Assembly (NCBI GenBank): GCA_013348725.1
Contig: CP054689.1
Span: forward strand, 2,166,501 to 2,230,500
DNA: 64,000 nt
Source of the DNA: Ectothiorhodospiraceae bacterium 2226
GTDB taxonomy: Bacteria > Pseudomonadota > Gammaproteobacteria > GCA-013348725
Reading direction: 5' to 3'
Made by a program: the position numbers and the translations under genes
Part shown: positions 1 to 8,135 of the stretch, in pieces
Position numbering within the stretch: position 1 is the first letter of the stretch
How the letters are laid out: every line of letters starts with the position of its first letter
Notes under the pieces: generated by a model
What the model was told of the DNA's origin: nothing
The model's database searches: none
What the model saw: the letters and a program-made list of their open reading frames with translations, nothing else

Positions 1-38
1 TTTTCTGTCTGTTAGGACTTTCAACTGAGGAGTCGCCC

Positions 39-1460
39 ATGGCCGTTAAGAAATACAGCGCCGGCGTGAAGGAGTACCGCCACACGTACTGGACGCCGGA
101 ATACACCCCGCTCGACACCGACCTGCTGGCGTGCTTCAAGATCACCCCGCAGCCGGGCGTGGATCGCGAAGAGGCCGCCGCGGCCGTGGCTGCCGAGTCC
201 TCCACCGGTACCTGGACCACGGTGTGGACCGACCTGCTCACCGACATGGATTACTACAAGGGCCGCGCCTACCGCATCGAAGACGTGCCGGGCGACGACG
301 AGTCCTTCTACGCCTTCATCGCCTACCCGATCGACCTGTTCGAAGAGGGCTCGGTGGTGAACGTGTTCACCTCGCTGGTGGGTAACGTGTTCGGCTTCAA
401 GGCCGTGCGTATGCTGCGCCTCGAGGACGTGCGTTTCCCGATCGCCTACGTGAAGACCTGCGGCGGCCCGCCGCTGGGCATCCAGGTCGAGCGCGACGTG
501 ATGAACAAGTACGGCCGTCCGCTGCTCGGCTGCACCATCAAGCCCAAGCTCGGTCTGTCCGCCAAGAACTACGGCCGCGCCGTGTACGAGTGTCTGCGCG
601 GCGGTCTGGACTTCACCAAGGACGACGAGAACGTCAACAGCCAGCCCTTCATGCGCTGGCGCCAGCGTTTCGACTTCGTCATGGAGGCCATCCACAAGGC
701 CGAGGCCGAGACCGGCGAGCGCAAGGGTCACTACCTGAACGTGACCGCGCCGACCCCGGAAGAGATGTACAAGCGTGCCGAGTACGCCAAGGAGATTGGC
801 GCGCCGATCATCATGCACGACTACATCACCGGCGGCTTCTGCGCCAACACGGGCCTGGCCAACTGGTGCCGTGACAACGGCATGCTGCTGCACATCCACC
901 GCGCCATGCACGCCGTGATCGACCGTCACCCCAAGCACGGTATCCACTTCCGCGTGCTGGCGAAGATCCTGCGTCTGTCGGGCGGCGACCACCTGCACAC
1001 CGGCACCGTGGTGGGCAAGCTCGAAGGCGACCGCGCCGCGACCCTGGGCTGGATCGACCTGCTGCGCGAGTCCTTCATCCCCGAAGACCGTAGCCGCGGC
1101 ATCTTCTTCGACCAGGACTGGGGCTCCCTGCCCGGCGTGTTCGCCGTGGCCTCCGGTGGTATCCACGTGTGGCACATGCCCTCGCTGGTCACCATCTTCG
1201 GCGACGACTCCGTGCTGCAGTTCGGCGGCGGCACCCTGGGCCATCCCTGGGGCAACGCGGCCGGCGCCGCGGCCAACCGCGTCGCGCTCGAGGCCTGCGT
1301 GCAGGCCCGCAACGAGGGTCGTGAAGTCGAGAGGGAAGGTAAGGAGATCCTTACCGCCGCCGCGCAGCACAGCCCCGAACTCAAGATCGCCATGGAGACG
1401 TGGAAAGAGATCAAGTTCGAGTTCGACACGACGGACAAGCTGGACGTGGTCAACAAGTAA
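39..1460 (+). CDS. cbbL: RuBisCO large subunit, form IA
   Basis: The 473-residue product is the catalytic large chain of ribulose-1,5-bisphosphate carboxylase/oxygenase, which fixes CO2 in the Calvin cycle. The length is normal for form I. The active-site stretch GLDFTKDDE places the lysine that is carbamylated at K194, followed by the Mg ligands D196 and E197. The loop TIKPKLGLS and the motif [10 protein letters not shown] are also intact. Form IA is inferred from the carboxysome genes downstream rather than from a tree. GAGGAG lies a few bases before the ATG. It heads the carboxysome operon; only 38 bases of its leader are in the window, so the promoter and any cbbR lie outside. Confidence 0.98.
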   Translation: MAVKKYSAGVKEYRHTYWTPEYTPLDTDLLACFKITPQPGVDREEAAAAVAAESSTGTWTTVWTDLLTDMDYYKGRAYRIEDVPGDDESFYAFIAYPIDLFEEGSVVNVFTSLVGNVFGFKAVRMLRLEDVRFPIAYVKTCGGPPLGIQVERDVMNKYGRPLLGCTIKPKLGLSAKNYGRAVYECLRGGLDFTKDDENVNSQPFMRWRQRFDFVMEAIHKAEAETGERKGHYLNVTAPTPEEMYKRAEYAKEIGAPIIMHDYITGGFCANTGLANWCRDNGMLLHIHRAMHAVIDRHPKHGIHFRVLAKILRLSGGDHLHTGTVVGKLEGDRAATLGWIDLLRESFIPEDRSRGIFFDQDWGSLPGVFAVASGGIHVWHMPSLVTIFGDDSVLQFGGGTLGHPWGNAAGAAANRVALEACVQARNEGREVEREGKEILTAAAQHSPELKIAMETWKEIKFEFDTTDKLDVVNK

Positions 1461-1470
1461 ATCGAGCGAC

Positions 1471-1494
1471 GCGCGGGCGGTGCGCCGCCCGCGC
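1471..1494 (+). promoter_or_regulatory. Perfect intercistronic hairpin after cbbL
   Basis: A perfect 10-bp inverted repeat, GCGCGGGCGG and CCGCCCGCGC, closes a TGCG tetraloop. It starts 10 bases after the cbbL stop and ends before the cbbS ribosome-binding site. No T run follows, so a full terminator is unlikely. A 3' stabiliser or processing hairpin for the cbbL message is the better guess (inference). Confidence 0.75.
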
Positions 1495-1515
1495 CTCCAC
1501 TAGAAGGATACCGAC

Positions 1516-1854
1516 ATGGCTGAGATTCAGAGCTACAAGCAGTCGCAGAAGTACGAGACCTTCTCGTACCTGCCGCAGATGAACGCCGACCAGGTGCGTC
1601 GCCAGATTCAGTACATCATCGCCAACGGCTGGAACCCGGCGATCGAGCACAGCGAGCCTGAGAACGCGTTCGGTCACTACTGGTACATGTGGAAGCTGCC
1701 GATGTTCGGCGAGCAGTCCGTCGACGCGGTGCTGGCCGAGGTGGAGAACTGCCGCCGCGAGTACCCGGGGCAGATGGTGCGCATCATCGGTTACGACAAC
1801 TACGCGCAGAGCCAGGGTATGGCTTTCGTGGTCGACCGTGGTGGTCGCCGGTAA
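1516..1854 (+). CDS. cbbS: RuBisCO small subunit
   Basis: This 112-residue protein is the form I small subunit, eight of which cap the L8S8 enzyme. It opens with the usual [14 protein letters not shown] region and contains the conserved sequence GWNPAIEHS and the segment [18 protein letters not shown] precedes the ATG. It follows cbbL by 55 bases that hold a perfect hairpin, and a second hairpin separates it from csoS2. It should be co-transcribed with cbbL and packaged in the carboxysome through contact with the N-terminal part of CsoS2. Confidence 0.98.
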   Translation: MAEIQSYKQSQKYETFSYLPQMNADQVRRQIQYIIANGWNPAIEHSEPENAFGHYWYMWKLPMFGEQSVDAVLAEVENCRREYPGQMVRIIGYDNYAQSQGMAFVVDRGGRR

Positions 1855-1869
1855 GCAGCGATAAGTCGC

Positions 1870-1899
1870 GTGCGCCCGGGCGTGCCGGCCCGGGCGCAC
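1870..1899 (+). promoter_or_regulatory. Perfect intercistronic hairpin after cbbS
   Basis: GTGCGCCCGGG pairs perfectly with CCCGGGCGCAC (11 bp) around an 8-base loop. It lies 15 bases after the cbbS stop. No T run follows. It could damp read-through into csoS2 or protect the cbbLS message from 3' decay, which would help set the large excess of RuBisCO over scaffold (inference). Confidence 0.75.
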
Positions 1900-1938
1900 C
1901 CGATGTCCCATTGAACAAAGAACCCGAAAGGAACCGTC

Positions 1939-4857
1939 ATGAGTGATGCGACAGCTCAAGCCTCCAGCGGCCGCGCCCTTGCACTAGCCCGTCGCAAGGC
2001 GATGTCCACCGCCGGTAAGGCCGGATTGGCCGCCATCGGTCAGGCGCCCGCCAAGGCCGCGCAGCCTCCGCGCCGCGCCGCCGCGAGCGCGCCCGCCGCA
2101 TCGGCGCCGGCCGCGCCCGCTGCCTCCGGCAGCAGCGCCCGGCGTCCCGCGCGCACTCAGGCGGCTTCCGCCCCGACGGCACCGCCCGCCGGCGCCTCGA
2201 ACGGCCGCGCCGCCTCGCTTGCGCGCCGCCGTGCCATGTCGACCAACGGCAAGGCGGGTTTGGGCATGGCCAGGGGCGGCGCCCCCTCCGTGCAGAAATT
2301 GGTCGAGGCCGTCGCGGGCGACGGCGTCGACTGCTCCAACCTCTCCGGGCGCGAGATCTGCCGCCTGCGCCGCCAGGCGCTTGCGCAGGGCGGCAAGGGC
2401 GCGCTGCAGGCCGCCGCGGCCGCCAGTGCGCCGCGCGAGGAGCGCAAGGAAAAGAAGGGCGGCTGCGGTTGCGGCTGCAACGGTAAGAAGATGACGGCCG
2501 AAGGGGTGTGCGCCACGGAGCTCGGGCAGCGCGATGCGCCGCTGGCCGAGGCCGCGGTTGAGGCGGGGCTGGATGCCGTATGCGAGATCGCCGATCGTGA
2601 GGACGGGGCCGAGCCGGGTCCGGCGATGTCGGCGGTGCGCGCGCTGTGCATGGCGCGCCGTCAGGCGCTCGCCAGCCGCGGCAAGAGCGCGGTGAACAAG
2701 GCCAAGCGCCTCGCCAAGGGCCCCATGGGCGGCCAGCAGGCGTGGCAGGCGGCCGCGGCCAAGGGTCTGAACGGGCGCGATCTGGCCCGTGCCCGGCGCG
2801 CCGAGTTGTGCGCCGTGGGCCGTGGCGACGCGCCCGAGTGCCGTCCCACGGGCCGCGTGCGGCCGCAGGGCGGGCCGGTCAAGGTCGAGGAAGGCACCAC
2901 GCTGAGTGGCCAGCGCGTGAGCGGCACCCAGGTGGAGCGCGCCTCGCGCATCACCGGGTCGGAGTCCGGCACCTGCCGCGCAGTCACCGGTACCGAGTAC
3001 ATCGGTGCCGAGCAGTATGACGCCTACTGCGGCACCCGTCCCGCCCCGAATGCGCCCAAGGTCGGCGTGCGCGAGACGCTGCGCGGCCAGGGCGTGAGCG
3101 GCACCGAGGTCGGGCGCAGCGTGAAAGTGACCGGGGACGAGGCCGGCACCTGCCGCGCCATCACCGGCACGGAATACATGGGCGCGGACGAGTACGCCGG
3201 CTTCTGCGGCGGACGTCCGGCGCCCGCCGCGCCGAAGGTGGGCGAGGCCGCCACCCGGAAGGGTGGGCGCATCTCGGGCACCACCGTGGGCCGCAGCGTG
3301 AAGGTCACCGGCGACGAGCCGGGATCGTGCCGCAGCATCACGGGCACCGAATACCTGAACGAAGCCGCGTCGGAGGTACCCTGCGTGGGAAAAACTGAAG
3401 GCGGTCCGCAGAAGGTGGGCGTGATGCACACCCTCACGGGCCGCGCGGTCTCCGGCAGTGCGGTGGGGCGTTCCGTGAAGGTAACGGGTGACGAGCGCGG
3501 GGGCTGCAAGTCCGTGACCGGCACCGAGTACATCGGCTCCGAGGAGTACACGGAGCTGTGCGCCACCCGTCCGGCGCCAACGCCGGCGAAAGTCGCGCGC
3601 AGCACGACCTTCGCGGGGCTGGGGGTGACCGGTGCCGCAGTGGGGCGCGACGTGAAGGTGACCGGCGACGAGGCTGGGTCCTGCGCGCGGCTGACCGGCT
3701 CGCAGTACTACACGGCGAGTGACTTCGGCGGCCTGTGCGAGACGCCGACGGGTCAGGGTCCGCGCAAAGTGGGCGTGATGCACACCCTCAAGGGGCGCGA
3801 GCTCTCCGGTACCGAGGTGGGTAGCTCGTCCAGGGTGACCGGCGATGAGTACGGCGGCTGCAAGCCGATCACCGGCACCGAGTATGTCGGCTCCGAGCAC
3901 TACGACGCCTTTTGTCCCAGCACGCGCCCGGAGGCTACGCCGGAGAAGGTGACCGTGTCGCGCACCTTCAACCAGCAGGCCGTGTCGGGCACCGCGGTGG
4001 GCCGCTCGGTGAAGGTGACGGGTGACGAGTATGGCGCGTGCAAGCCGGTGACCGGCACCGCGTATATCAGCCGCGAGCAGTATCAGGAGTTCTGCGAGGC
4101 CTCCGCGGTGGTGCAGGCCCAAGAGCGGGTGCGGGCACAGCGCAGCACCCCCGCCGCGGCCATCACCGGCAGCCAGCCGGAGCTGGTCGGGCGGGTGACG
4201 GGCGCCGAGCGCGGCGCCTGCCAGCCGCTGACCGGCGCGCCCTATGTGGGGAGCGACGAGTACGCCGCAGCGTGCGCGAGCAATCAGCAGGCGGCGGCGG
4301 TGCATCCGCGCCTGCAGCCCGAATACGCGGCGCCGCGACCGGCCGCCGCGCCGGCGCCCGAGCCGCTGCGCGCCGGTGGGTTTTCGGTAACGTCCCCGGC
4401 CCGCGCGGCCTGGGAGCGTCGCACGAGCGGCGTGACGGGTACCGCCTACGGCGACAGCGGGCACATCACCGGGCCGGTGAACAAGGCGGCCGGGCTGGTG
4501 TCCGGCACCCCCGAGTTCCGCTATCGCGATGAGCGGGTGCCGCACGCGCAGGCGCCCGAAGCGGCCCCGGCCGCGGCCCCGGCTCAGGCGGGCGGCCGTA
4601 TCACCGGCAACGGCAGCGAGGACGGTGTGACGATCACCGGCGACAGCTGGCAGCGCGGTGAGCGCGTGACCGGCACCGAGGGTCCCTTCGGACGGCGCAA
4701 CATGACGCTGCGCGGCGATCCGCGCGGCCAGGGGCGCAGCGCATCGGCCTACAAGGAGCTGGAGCGCCCGGAGGTGCCGCCGAGCAAGATCACCGGTAGT
4801 TCGGGGAACACCAGTGGCGGTTCGCTGGTGACCCTGTCCGGCGGTGCACGCGGTTAA
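1939..4857 (+). CDS. csoS2: Carboxysome scaffold/assembly protein CsoS2
   Basis: The 972-residue product is the disordered scaffold that condenses RuBisCO and ties it to the shell. The N-terminal part has at least four basic repeats of the type LARRKAMSTAGKAGL (residues about 14-300) that bind RuBisCO. A run of seven M repeats follows, each with VSGT, VKVTGDE..G.C and ITGTEY and a closing Cys; an eighth degenerate copy (VTGAERGACQPLTG) comes next. The C-terminal part holds further ITG motifs and ends in a Gly/Ser-rich tail with LVTLSGG. A CGCGC cluster lies at residues 176-180. A slippery heptamer at codons 483-485 predicts a short form of about 486 residues. AAAGGA precedes the ATG. Confidence 0.97.
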   Translation: MSDATAQASSGRALALARRKAMSTAGKAGLAAIGQAPAKAAQPPRRAAASAPAASAPAAPAASGSSARRPARTQAASAPTAPPAGASNGRAASLARRRAMSTNGKAGLGMARGGAPSVQKLVEAVAGDGVDCSNLSGREICRLRRQALAQGGKGALQAAAAASAPREERKEKKGGCGCGCNGKKMTAEGVCATELGQRDAPLAEAAVEAGLDAVCEIADREDGAEPGPAMSAVRALCMARRQALASRGKSAVNKAKRLAKGPMGGQQAWQAAAAKGLNGRDLARARRAELCAVGRGDAPECRPTGRVRPQGGPVKVEEGTTLSGQRVSGTQVERASRITGSESGTCRAVTGTEYIGAEQYDAYCGTRPAPNAPKVGVRETLRGQGVSGTEVGRSVKVTGDEAGTCRAITGTEYMGADEYAGFCGGRPAPAAPKVGEAATRKGGRISGTTVGRSVKVTGDEPGSCRSITGTEYLNEAASEVPCVGKTEGGPQKVGVMHTLTGRAVSGSAVGRSVKVTGDERGGCKSVTGTEYIGSEEYTELCATRPAPTPAKVARSTTFAGLGVTGAAVGRDVKVTGDEAGSCARLTGSQYYTASDFGGLCETPTGQGPRKVGVMHTLKGRELSGTEVGSSSRVTGDEYGGCKPITGTEYVGSEHYDAFCPSTRPEATPEKVTVSRTFNQQAVSGTAVGRSVKVTGDEYGACKPVTGTAYISREQYQEFCEASAVVQAQERVRAQRSTPAAAITGSQPELVGRVTGAERGACQPLTGAPYVGSDEYAAACASNQQAAAVHPRLQPEYAAPRPAAAPAPEPLRAGGFSVTSPARAAWERRTSGVTGTAYGDSGHITGPVNKAAGLVSGTPEFRYRDERVPHAQAPEAAPAAAPAQAGGRITGNGSEDGVTITGDSWQRGERVTGTEGPFGRRNMTLRGDPRGQGRSASAYKELERPEVPPSKITGSSGNTSGGSLVTLSGGARG
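3387..3398 (+). promoter_or_regulatory. Probable -1 ribosomal frameshift site in csoS2
   Basis: The heptamer G GGA AAA (3387-3393) sits in the X XXY YYZ phase with the csoS2 reading frame. After a -1 slip the next codons are AAC and then TGA (3396-3398), so translation would stop at once after residue 486. The site falls just after the third M repeat. Programmed frameshifting that yields CsoS2A and CsoS2B is established for alpha-carboxysomes such as that of Halothiobacillus. I could not define a convincing downstream pseudoknot by eye. Confidence 0.75.
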
Positions 4858-4889
4858 GCCAACACACGATCTGAGGAGTACACCAGGGA

Positions 4890-6461
4890 ATGCACCGCCG
4901 CCGCGACAGAACGCCGCTGGGCTCGCGCTACACCGCACCGGTTGGTTTGGGCGCTCAACCGGCCGTCGCGCCCGCGGCACCGGCCGCCGGTCTGGGGTCG
5001 GTGGCGGAACAGGTGTCGGCAGCCACGCCGGGCGCCCAGGTGCTGCGCCCCGAAATGGGGATGACGCCCGGGCACCCGCTGACGGATGTGGAGGGCAACG
5101 CCGCGCTGCTGGCCTATGAGCGCTCGATCAAGGGGCGGTTCGCGCAACTGGTGCCGACCCTCAAGTGCATCTCGGGCATGCAGCACGACGGGGACTTCGA
5201 GGCGCAGGCGCAGGCGATCGCGCGCCAGGAGCTGGGCTTCGAGCTGCCGAAGCAGGTGCTGGAAGATGCGTGGGTGGATCAGCTCGATATGCGGGCCCTG
5301 TTCGCCTACGGCATGTTCCACATGTTCGAGCAGGTGGTGAACGAGTTTTGGAAAGACCACGAGGACTTGCAGGCCGAGGCGGAGCGGGCGATGGCCTACT
5401 TCCTCGACTGCGACTTCCACGAGGTGGACATCACGCCGTGTTCGGACGGGCGCTTGATGGGGCTGATCCGCTACGTGCTGCGCGTGCCGCACCAGGCGGT
5501 GCGGGTGCGCAGCTACGCGGGTGCGATGTTCGATATCGAGTCCGATGTGCGGCACTGGACCAAGCGTGAACTGATCCGCTTCCGCGAAGGGGTGCCGAAC
5601 ACGGCCGATACGCCGACGCGCTATCTGAAGGTGGCGGCGTATCACTACAGCAGTTCGAACCCGGCCCACGAGGGCTGCGCGGCGCACGGCAGCAACGAGC
5701 GCGATGCGGCGGAGGCGGCGCTGAAGCGCCTGCGTGAGTTCCGCCAGGCGATACAGAACACGTATTGCTGCGGCGCCTCGGTGGACACGCTGCTGATCGG
5801 AGTGGACACGGACACGGACGCGATCAAGGTGCACGTGCCCGATGCGGATACGCGCATGAGCGTTTACCGCTACGTGGACAGTGCCGAGCTCTATCGCGAA
5901 ACGCAGGGCATGGATGCCCAGGCCGCTGCGCTGCGGGTGTACCAGGCGATCCAGCAGGCGATCGAGACCGGCGGCTGGGGTGCCGGCAACGGACCGCCGC
6001 ACGAAGGCATGCTGCGGCTGATTTCGCAGCTGCTGGTGAACAACATGTCGCAGATCGACTACGTGGCGTCGCATCATGCGGGCCGCTACGCGGACATCGG
6101 GCACAAGGAGCTGTTCGTGATCGCCGGCGACGGGTTCGAGGAACTGCAGATTCGCAATATGGCGTACTTCGCGAACCTGGACACGGTGGAAGAGGGTGCG
6201 GCCGACCTCGACGTGGGCATCAACAAGATTTTCAGGAAACTGAACGCATCGCACGGGCTCCCGATCCCGGTGATCGTGCACTACCGCTACAACGGCAACG
6301 TGCCGGGGGCGCGCGAGCGTGCCACCGAGCACTGTCGGCGGGTCAAGCGCGCGATCGAGGCGCGCTACACCGACCTCGCAGAGAAGGGCTTGCTGTTCTG
6401 CTGCATGTTCATTCGAGAGAAGACGCGCGGCAGCCGTCTGGAACCGGTGGAAGGTTGTTGA
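4890..6461 (+). CDS. csoSCA: Carboxysomal carbonic anhydrase CsoSCA (CsoS3)
   Basis: The enzyme turns bicarbonate into CO2 inside the carboxysome. At 523 residues it is close to the usual length of about 514-550. The zinc ligands of this divergent beta-class enzyme can be placed at C184 (in TPCSDGR), H252 (in YHYSSSNP) and C263 (in HEGCAAHG); the His-Cys spacing of 11 equals that of the Halothiobacillus protein. D186 and R188 form the catalytic dyad. A basic, Pro/Ala-rich N-terminal tail of about 60 residues matches the segment that anchors the enzyme to RuBisCO in known systems. GAGGAG lies upstream of the ATG, somewhat far at about 12 bases. The stop is directly followed by csoS4A. Confidence 0.97.
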   Translation: MHRRRDRTPLGSRYTAPVGLGAQPAVAPAAPAAGLGSVAEQVSAATPGAQVLRPEMGMTPGHPLTDVEGNAALLAYERSIKGRFAQLVPTLKCISGMQHDGDFEAQAQAIARQELGFELPKQVLEDAWVDQLDMRALFAYGMFHMFEQVVNEFWKDHEDLQAEAERAMAYFLDCDFHEVDITPCSDGRLMGLIRYVLRVPHQAVRVRSYAGAMFDIESDVRHWTKRELIRFREGVPNTADTPTRYLKVAAYHYSSSNPAHEGCAAHGSNERDAAEAALKRLREFRQAIQNTYCCGASVDTLLIGVDTDTDAIKVHVPDADTRMSVYRYVDSAELYRETQGMDAQAAALRVYQAIQQAIETGGWGAGNGPPHEGMLRLISQLLVNNMSQIDYVASHHAGRYADIGHKELFVIAGDGFEELQIRNMAYFANLDTVEEGAADLDVGINKIFRKLNASHGLPIPVIVHYRYNGNVPGARERATEHCRRVKRAIEARYTDLAEKGLLFCCMFIREKTRGSRLEPVEGC

Positions 6462-6713
6462 ATGAAGATCTGCAAGGTTGAAAAGACACTGGTCTCGACC
6501 AATCGCATCCGAGACCTCGGTCATCGGCCCCTGCTGGTGGTGCGCGAGAAGGCCAATGGCCCGCGCACGGTGGCGGTGGACGCGGTCGGTTGCGTACCGG
6601 GCGACTGGGTGATCGTGGTGGGTAGCTCCGCCGCCCGCGAGGCCGCGGGCAGCAAGGAGTACCCGAGCGACGCCACCATCGTCGGCATCATCGACTACTG
6701 GGAAGAGGAGTAG
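6462..6713 (+). CDS. csoS4A: Carboxysome vertex protein CsoS4A
   Basis: This 83-residue protein belongs to the EutN/CcmL family of bacterial microcompartment vertex proteins, which form pentamers at the shell corners. It starts MKICKVEKTLVSTNR and ends in the typical IDYWEEE. The ATG follows the csoSCA stop without a gap, which implies translational coupling. The length is standard. Its partner csoS4B comes next. Confidence 0.97.
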   Translation: MKICKVEKTLVSTNRIRDLGHRPLLVVREKANGPRTVAVDAVGCVPGDWVIVVGSSAAREAAGSKEYPSDATIVGIIDYWEEE

Positions 6714-6716
6714 GCG

Positions 6717-7046
6717 GTGGAGATCATGCGCGTGGTGGACGAACTGGTGGTGACGCGGCGCGTGCCGGGTCTGTACAGCGCCTCGCTGCGCGTGCTCGCC
6801 GACGCGAAGGGCAACTTCGCCGTGGCGGTGGATCCGGTGGGTGCGCATCCGGGCAACTGGGTGTTCACCATCAGCGGATCGGCTGCGCGCTACGCGCTGG
6901 ACGAGCGGGCGACGACGACCGATTTGACCATCGGCGGCATCATCGATCACTGGGACGAGGGTGGTCGCGAGACGGAGAGTAAAGGCAACAAAGGCGGCGA
7001 GGGCGACGCCGAAGCTGGACCGGAGCGCCGACACAAGGCGGCTTGA
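6717..7046 (+). CDS. csoS4B: Carboxysome vertex protein CsoS4B
   Basis: A second EutN/CcmL-type pentamer protein of 109 residues. The conserved domain covers about residues 1-81 and ends in GGIIDHWDE. A charged, Gly/Glu/Lys-rich tail of about 27 residues follows that CsoS4A lacks. I use the GTG start three bases after the csoS4A stop because family members begin ME.MRV; an ATG at 6726 is possible. The tail is low in complexity and probably disordered. Confidence 0.94.
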   Translation: MEIMRVVDELVVTRRVPGLYSASLRVLADAKGNFAVAVDPVGAHPGNWVFTISGSAARYALDERATTTDLTIGGIIDHWDEGGRETESKGNKGGEGDAEAGPERRHKAA

Positions 7047-7082
7047 TTTTCTTTTTCAACTTTATCGTTAGGAGTACGTGAA
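7047..7082 (+). promoter_or_regulatory. AT-rich leader before the csoS1 array
   Basis: This short spacer carries the T-rich tract TTTTCTTTTTCAACTTTATC and the ribosome-binding site TTAGGAG in an otherwise very GC-rich operon. It may open the first csoS1 start for strong translation or house an internal promoter for the major shell genes. No -35/-10 pair with proper spacing is clear, so the role is inference. Confidence 0.4.
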
Positions 7083-7382
7083 ATGGCGAACGAACGTTTT
7101 GGTGTGGCCCTTGGCATGATCGAAACCCGCGGCCTGGTGCCCGCGATCGAAGCGGCTGACGCGATGACCAAGGCTTCCGAGGTGCGGCTGATCGGCCGTC
7201 AGTTCGTGGGCGGCGGTTACGTGACGGTGCTGGTGCGCGGTGAGACCGGTGCGGTGAACGCGGCGGTGCGTGCCGGTGCGGACGCCTGCGAGCGCGTCGG
7301 CGACGGCCTGGTGGCCGCGCACATCATCGCGCGCGTGCACTCCGAGGTGGAGAACATCCTCCCCGAGCGCGTCGAAAAGTAA
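7083..7382 (+). CDS. csoS1: Carboxysome hexameric shell protein CsoS1, copy 1
   Basis: A 99-residue single-domain BMC-H protein that forms the hexagonal facets of the shell. It has the family features MIETRGLVPAIEAADAM, the pore-loop region FVGGGYVTVLVRGE and a C-terminal helix. It is the first of four tandem paralogues; the first 92 residues are identical in copies 1 and 2 and nearly so in the others. TTAGGAG gives a good ribosome-binding site. By position it corresponds to csoS1C of Halothiobacillus, but sequence alone does not settle the letter. Confidence 0.97.
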   Translation: MANERFGVALGMIETRGLVPAIEAADAMTKASEVRLIGRQFVGGGYVTVLVRGETGAVNAAVRAGADACERVGDGLVAAHIIARVHSEVENILPERVEK

Positions 7383-7415
7383 GACGAATCACAATCAACT
7401 TCAGGAGTTAGTGAA

Positions 7416-7715
7416 ATGGCGAACGAACGTTTTGGTGTGGCCCTTGGGATGATCGAGACCCGTGGTCTGGTGCCCGCGATCGAAGCGGCTGACGCGATGA
7501 CCAAGGCTTCCGAAGTGCGGCTGATCGGCCGTCAGTTCGTGGGCGGCGGTTACGTGACGGTGCTGGTGCGCGGTGAGACCGGTGCGGTGAACGCGGCGGT
7601 GCGTGCCGGTGCGGACGCCTGCGAGCGTGTGGGCGACGGCCTGGTGGCCGCGCACATCATCGCCCGCGTGCACTCCGAGGTGGAGAACATCCTCCCCGAG
7701 GCCGTGGAAAAGTAA
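7416..7715 (+). CDS. csoS1: Carboxysome hexameric shell protein CsoS1, copy 2
   Basis: A 99-residue BMC-H shell protein that differs from copy 1 only near the C-terminus (EAVEK in place of ERVEK). Most DNA differences between the two are silent third-base changes. TCAGGAG precedes the ATG. By position it matches csoS1A. The near identity points to recent duplication or to gene conversion within the array. Confidence 0.97.
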   Translation: MANERFGVALGMIETRGLVPAIEAADAMTKASEVRLIGRQFVGGGYVTVLVRGETGAVNAAVRAGADACERVGDGLVAAHIIARVHSEVENILPEAVEK

Positions 7716-7742
7716 GACGCGTTACAAGACGGAGTTGAGACA

Positions 7743-8036
7743 ATGGCAAACGAGCGTTATGGCGTAGCGCTGGGCATGATCGAGACGCGTGGCCTGGTGC
7801 CCGCGATCGAGGCGGCCGATGCGATGACCAAGGCTTCCGAAGTGCGGCTGATCGGCCGCCAGTTCGTGGGCGGCGGTTACGTGACGGTGCTGGTGCGTGG
7901 CGAGACGGGTGCGGTGAACGCCGCGGTGCGTGCCGGTGCGGACGCCTGCGAGCGTGTGGGCGACGGCTTGGTGGCCGCGCACATCATCGCGCGTGTGCAC
8001 TCCGAGGTGGAGAACATCCTACCGGAGGCTCCCTAG
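7743..8036 (+). CDS. csoS1: Carboxysome hexameric shell protein CsoS1, copy 3
   Basis: A 97-residue BMC-H shell protein. It differs from copies 1 and 2 by Tyr for Phe at residue 6 (MANERYGVAL) and by a shorter end (PEAP). CGGAG lies upstream of the ATG. A perfect 10-bp hairpin follows its stop and separates it from the fourth copy. Confidence 0.97.
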   Translation: MANERYGVALGMIETRGLVPAIEAADAMTKASEVRLIGRQFVGGGYVTVLVRGETGAVNAAVRAGADACERVGDGLVAAHIIARVHSEVENILPEAP

Positions 8037-8054
8037 CGCTCGACCCCGCAATCC

Positions 8055-8079
8055 CTCCGGCAGGTGCGCCCTGCCGGAG
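8055..8079 (+). promoter_or_regulatory. Perfect hairpin between csoS1 copies 3 and 4
   Basis: CTCCGGCAGG pairs perfectly with CCTGCCGGAG around a 5-base loop (TGCGC). It begins 18 bases after the stop of the third csoS1 and has no T run. Like the hairpins after cbbL and cbbS, it may cap the upstream message and lower expression of the genes beyond it (inference). Confidence 0.7.
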
Positions 8080-8135
8080 CGGTTCGGGTTCCGGTTCGCG
8101 CAGGACGCCGCTGGTCAGTTAACGAGGATACGACG

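Noticed and set aside
1984-4980. Very long antisense open frame (998 codons) opposite csoS2
   Set aside because: It follows from the GC-rich, repeat-rich coding strand. The translated product is low in complexity and has no recognisable domain, while csoS2 on the other strand is certain.
4854-7034. 726-codon antisense frame opposite csoSCA and csoS4
   Set aside because: It is covered by three clear carboxysome genes on the other strand, and the product is rich in His, Arg and Val with no family features.
8064-8135. GTG start that would lengthen the fourth CsoS1
   Set aside because: It lies in a perfect hairpin, and all paralogues start at the equivalent of the ATG at 8136, which has its own ribosome-binding site.
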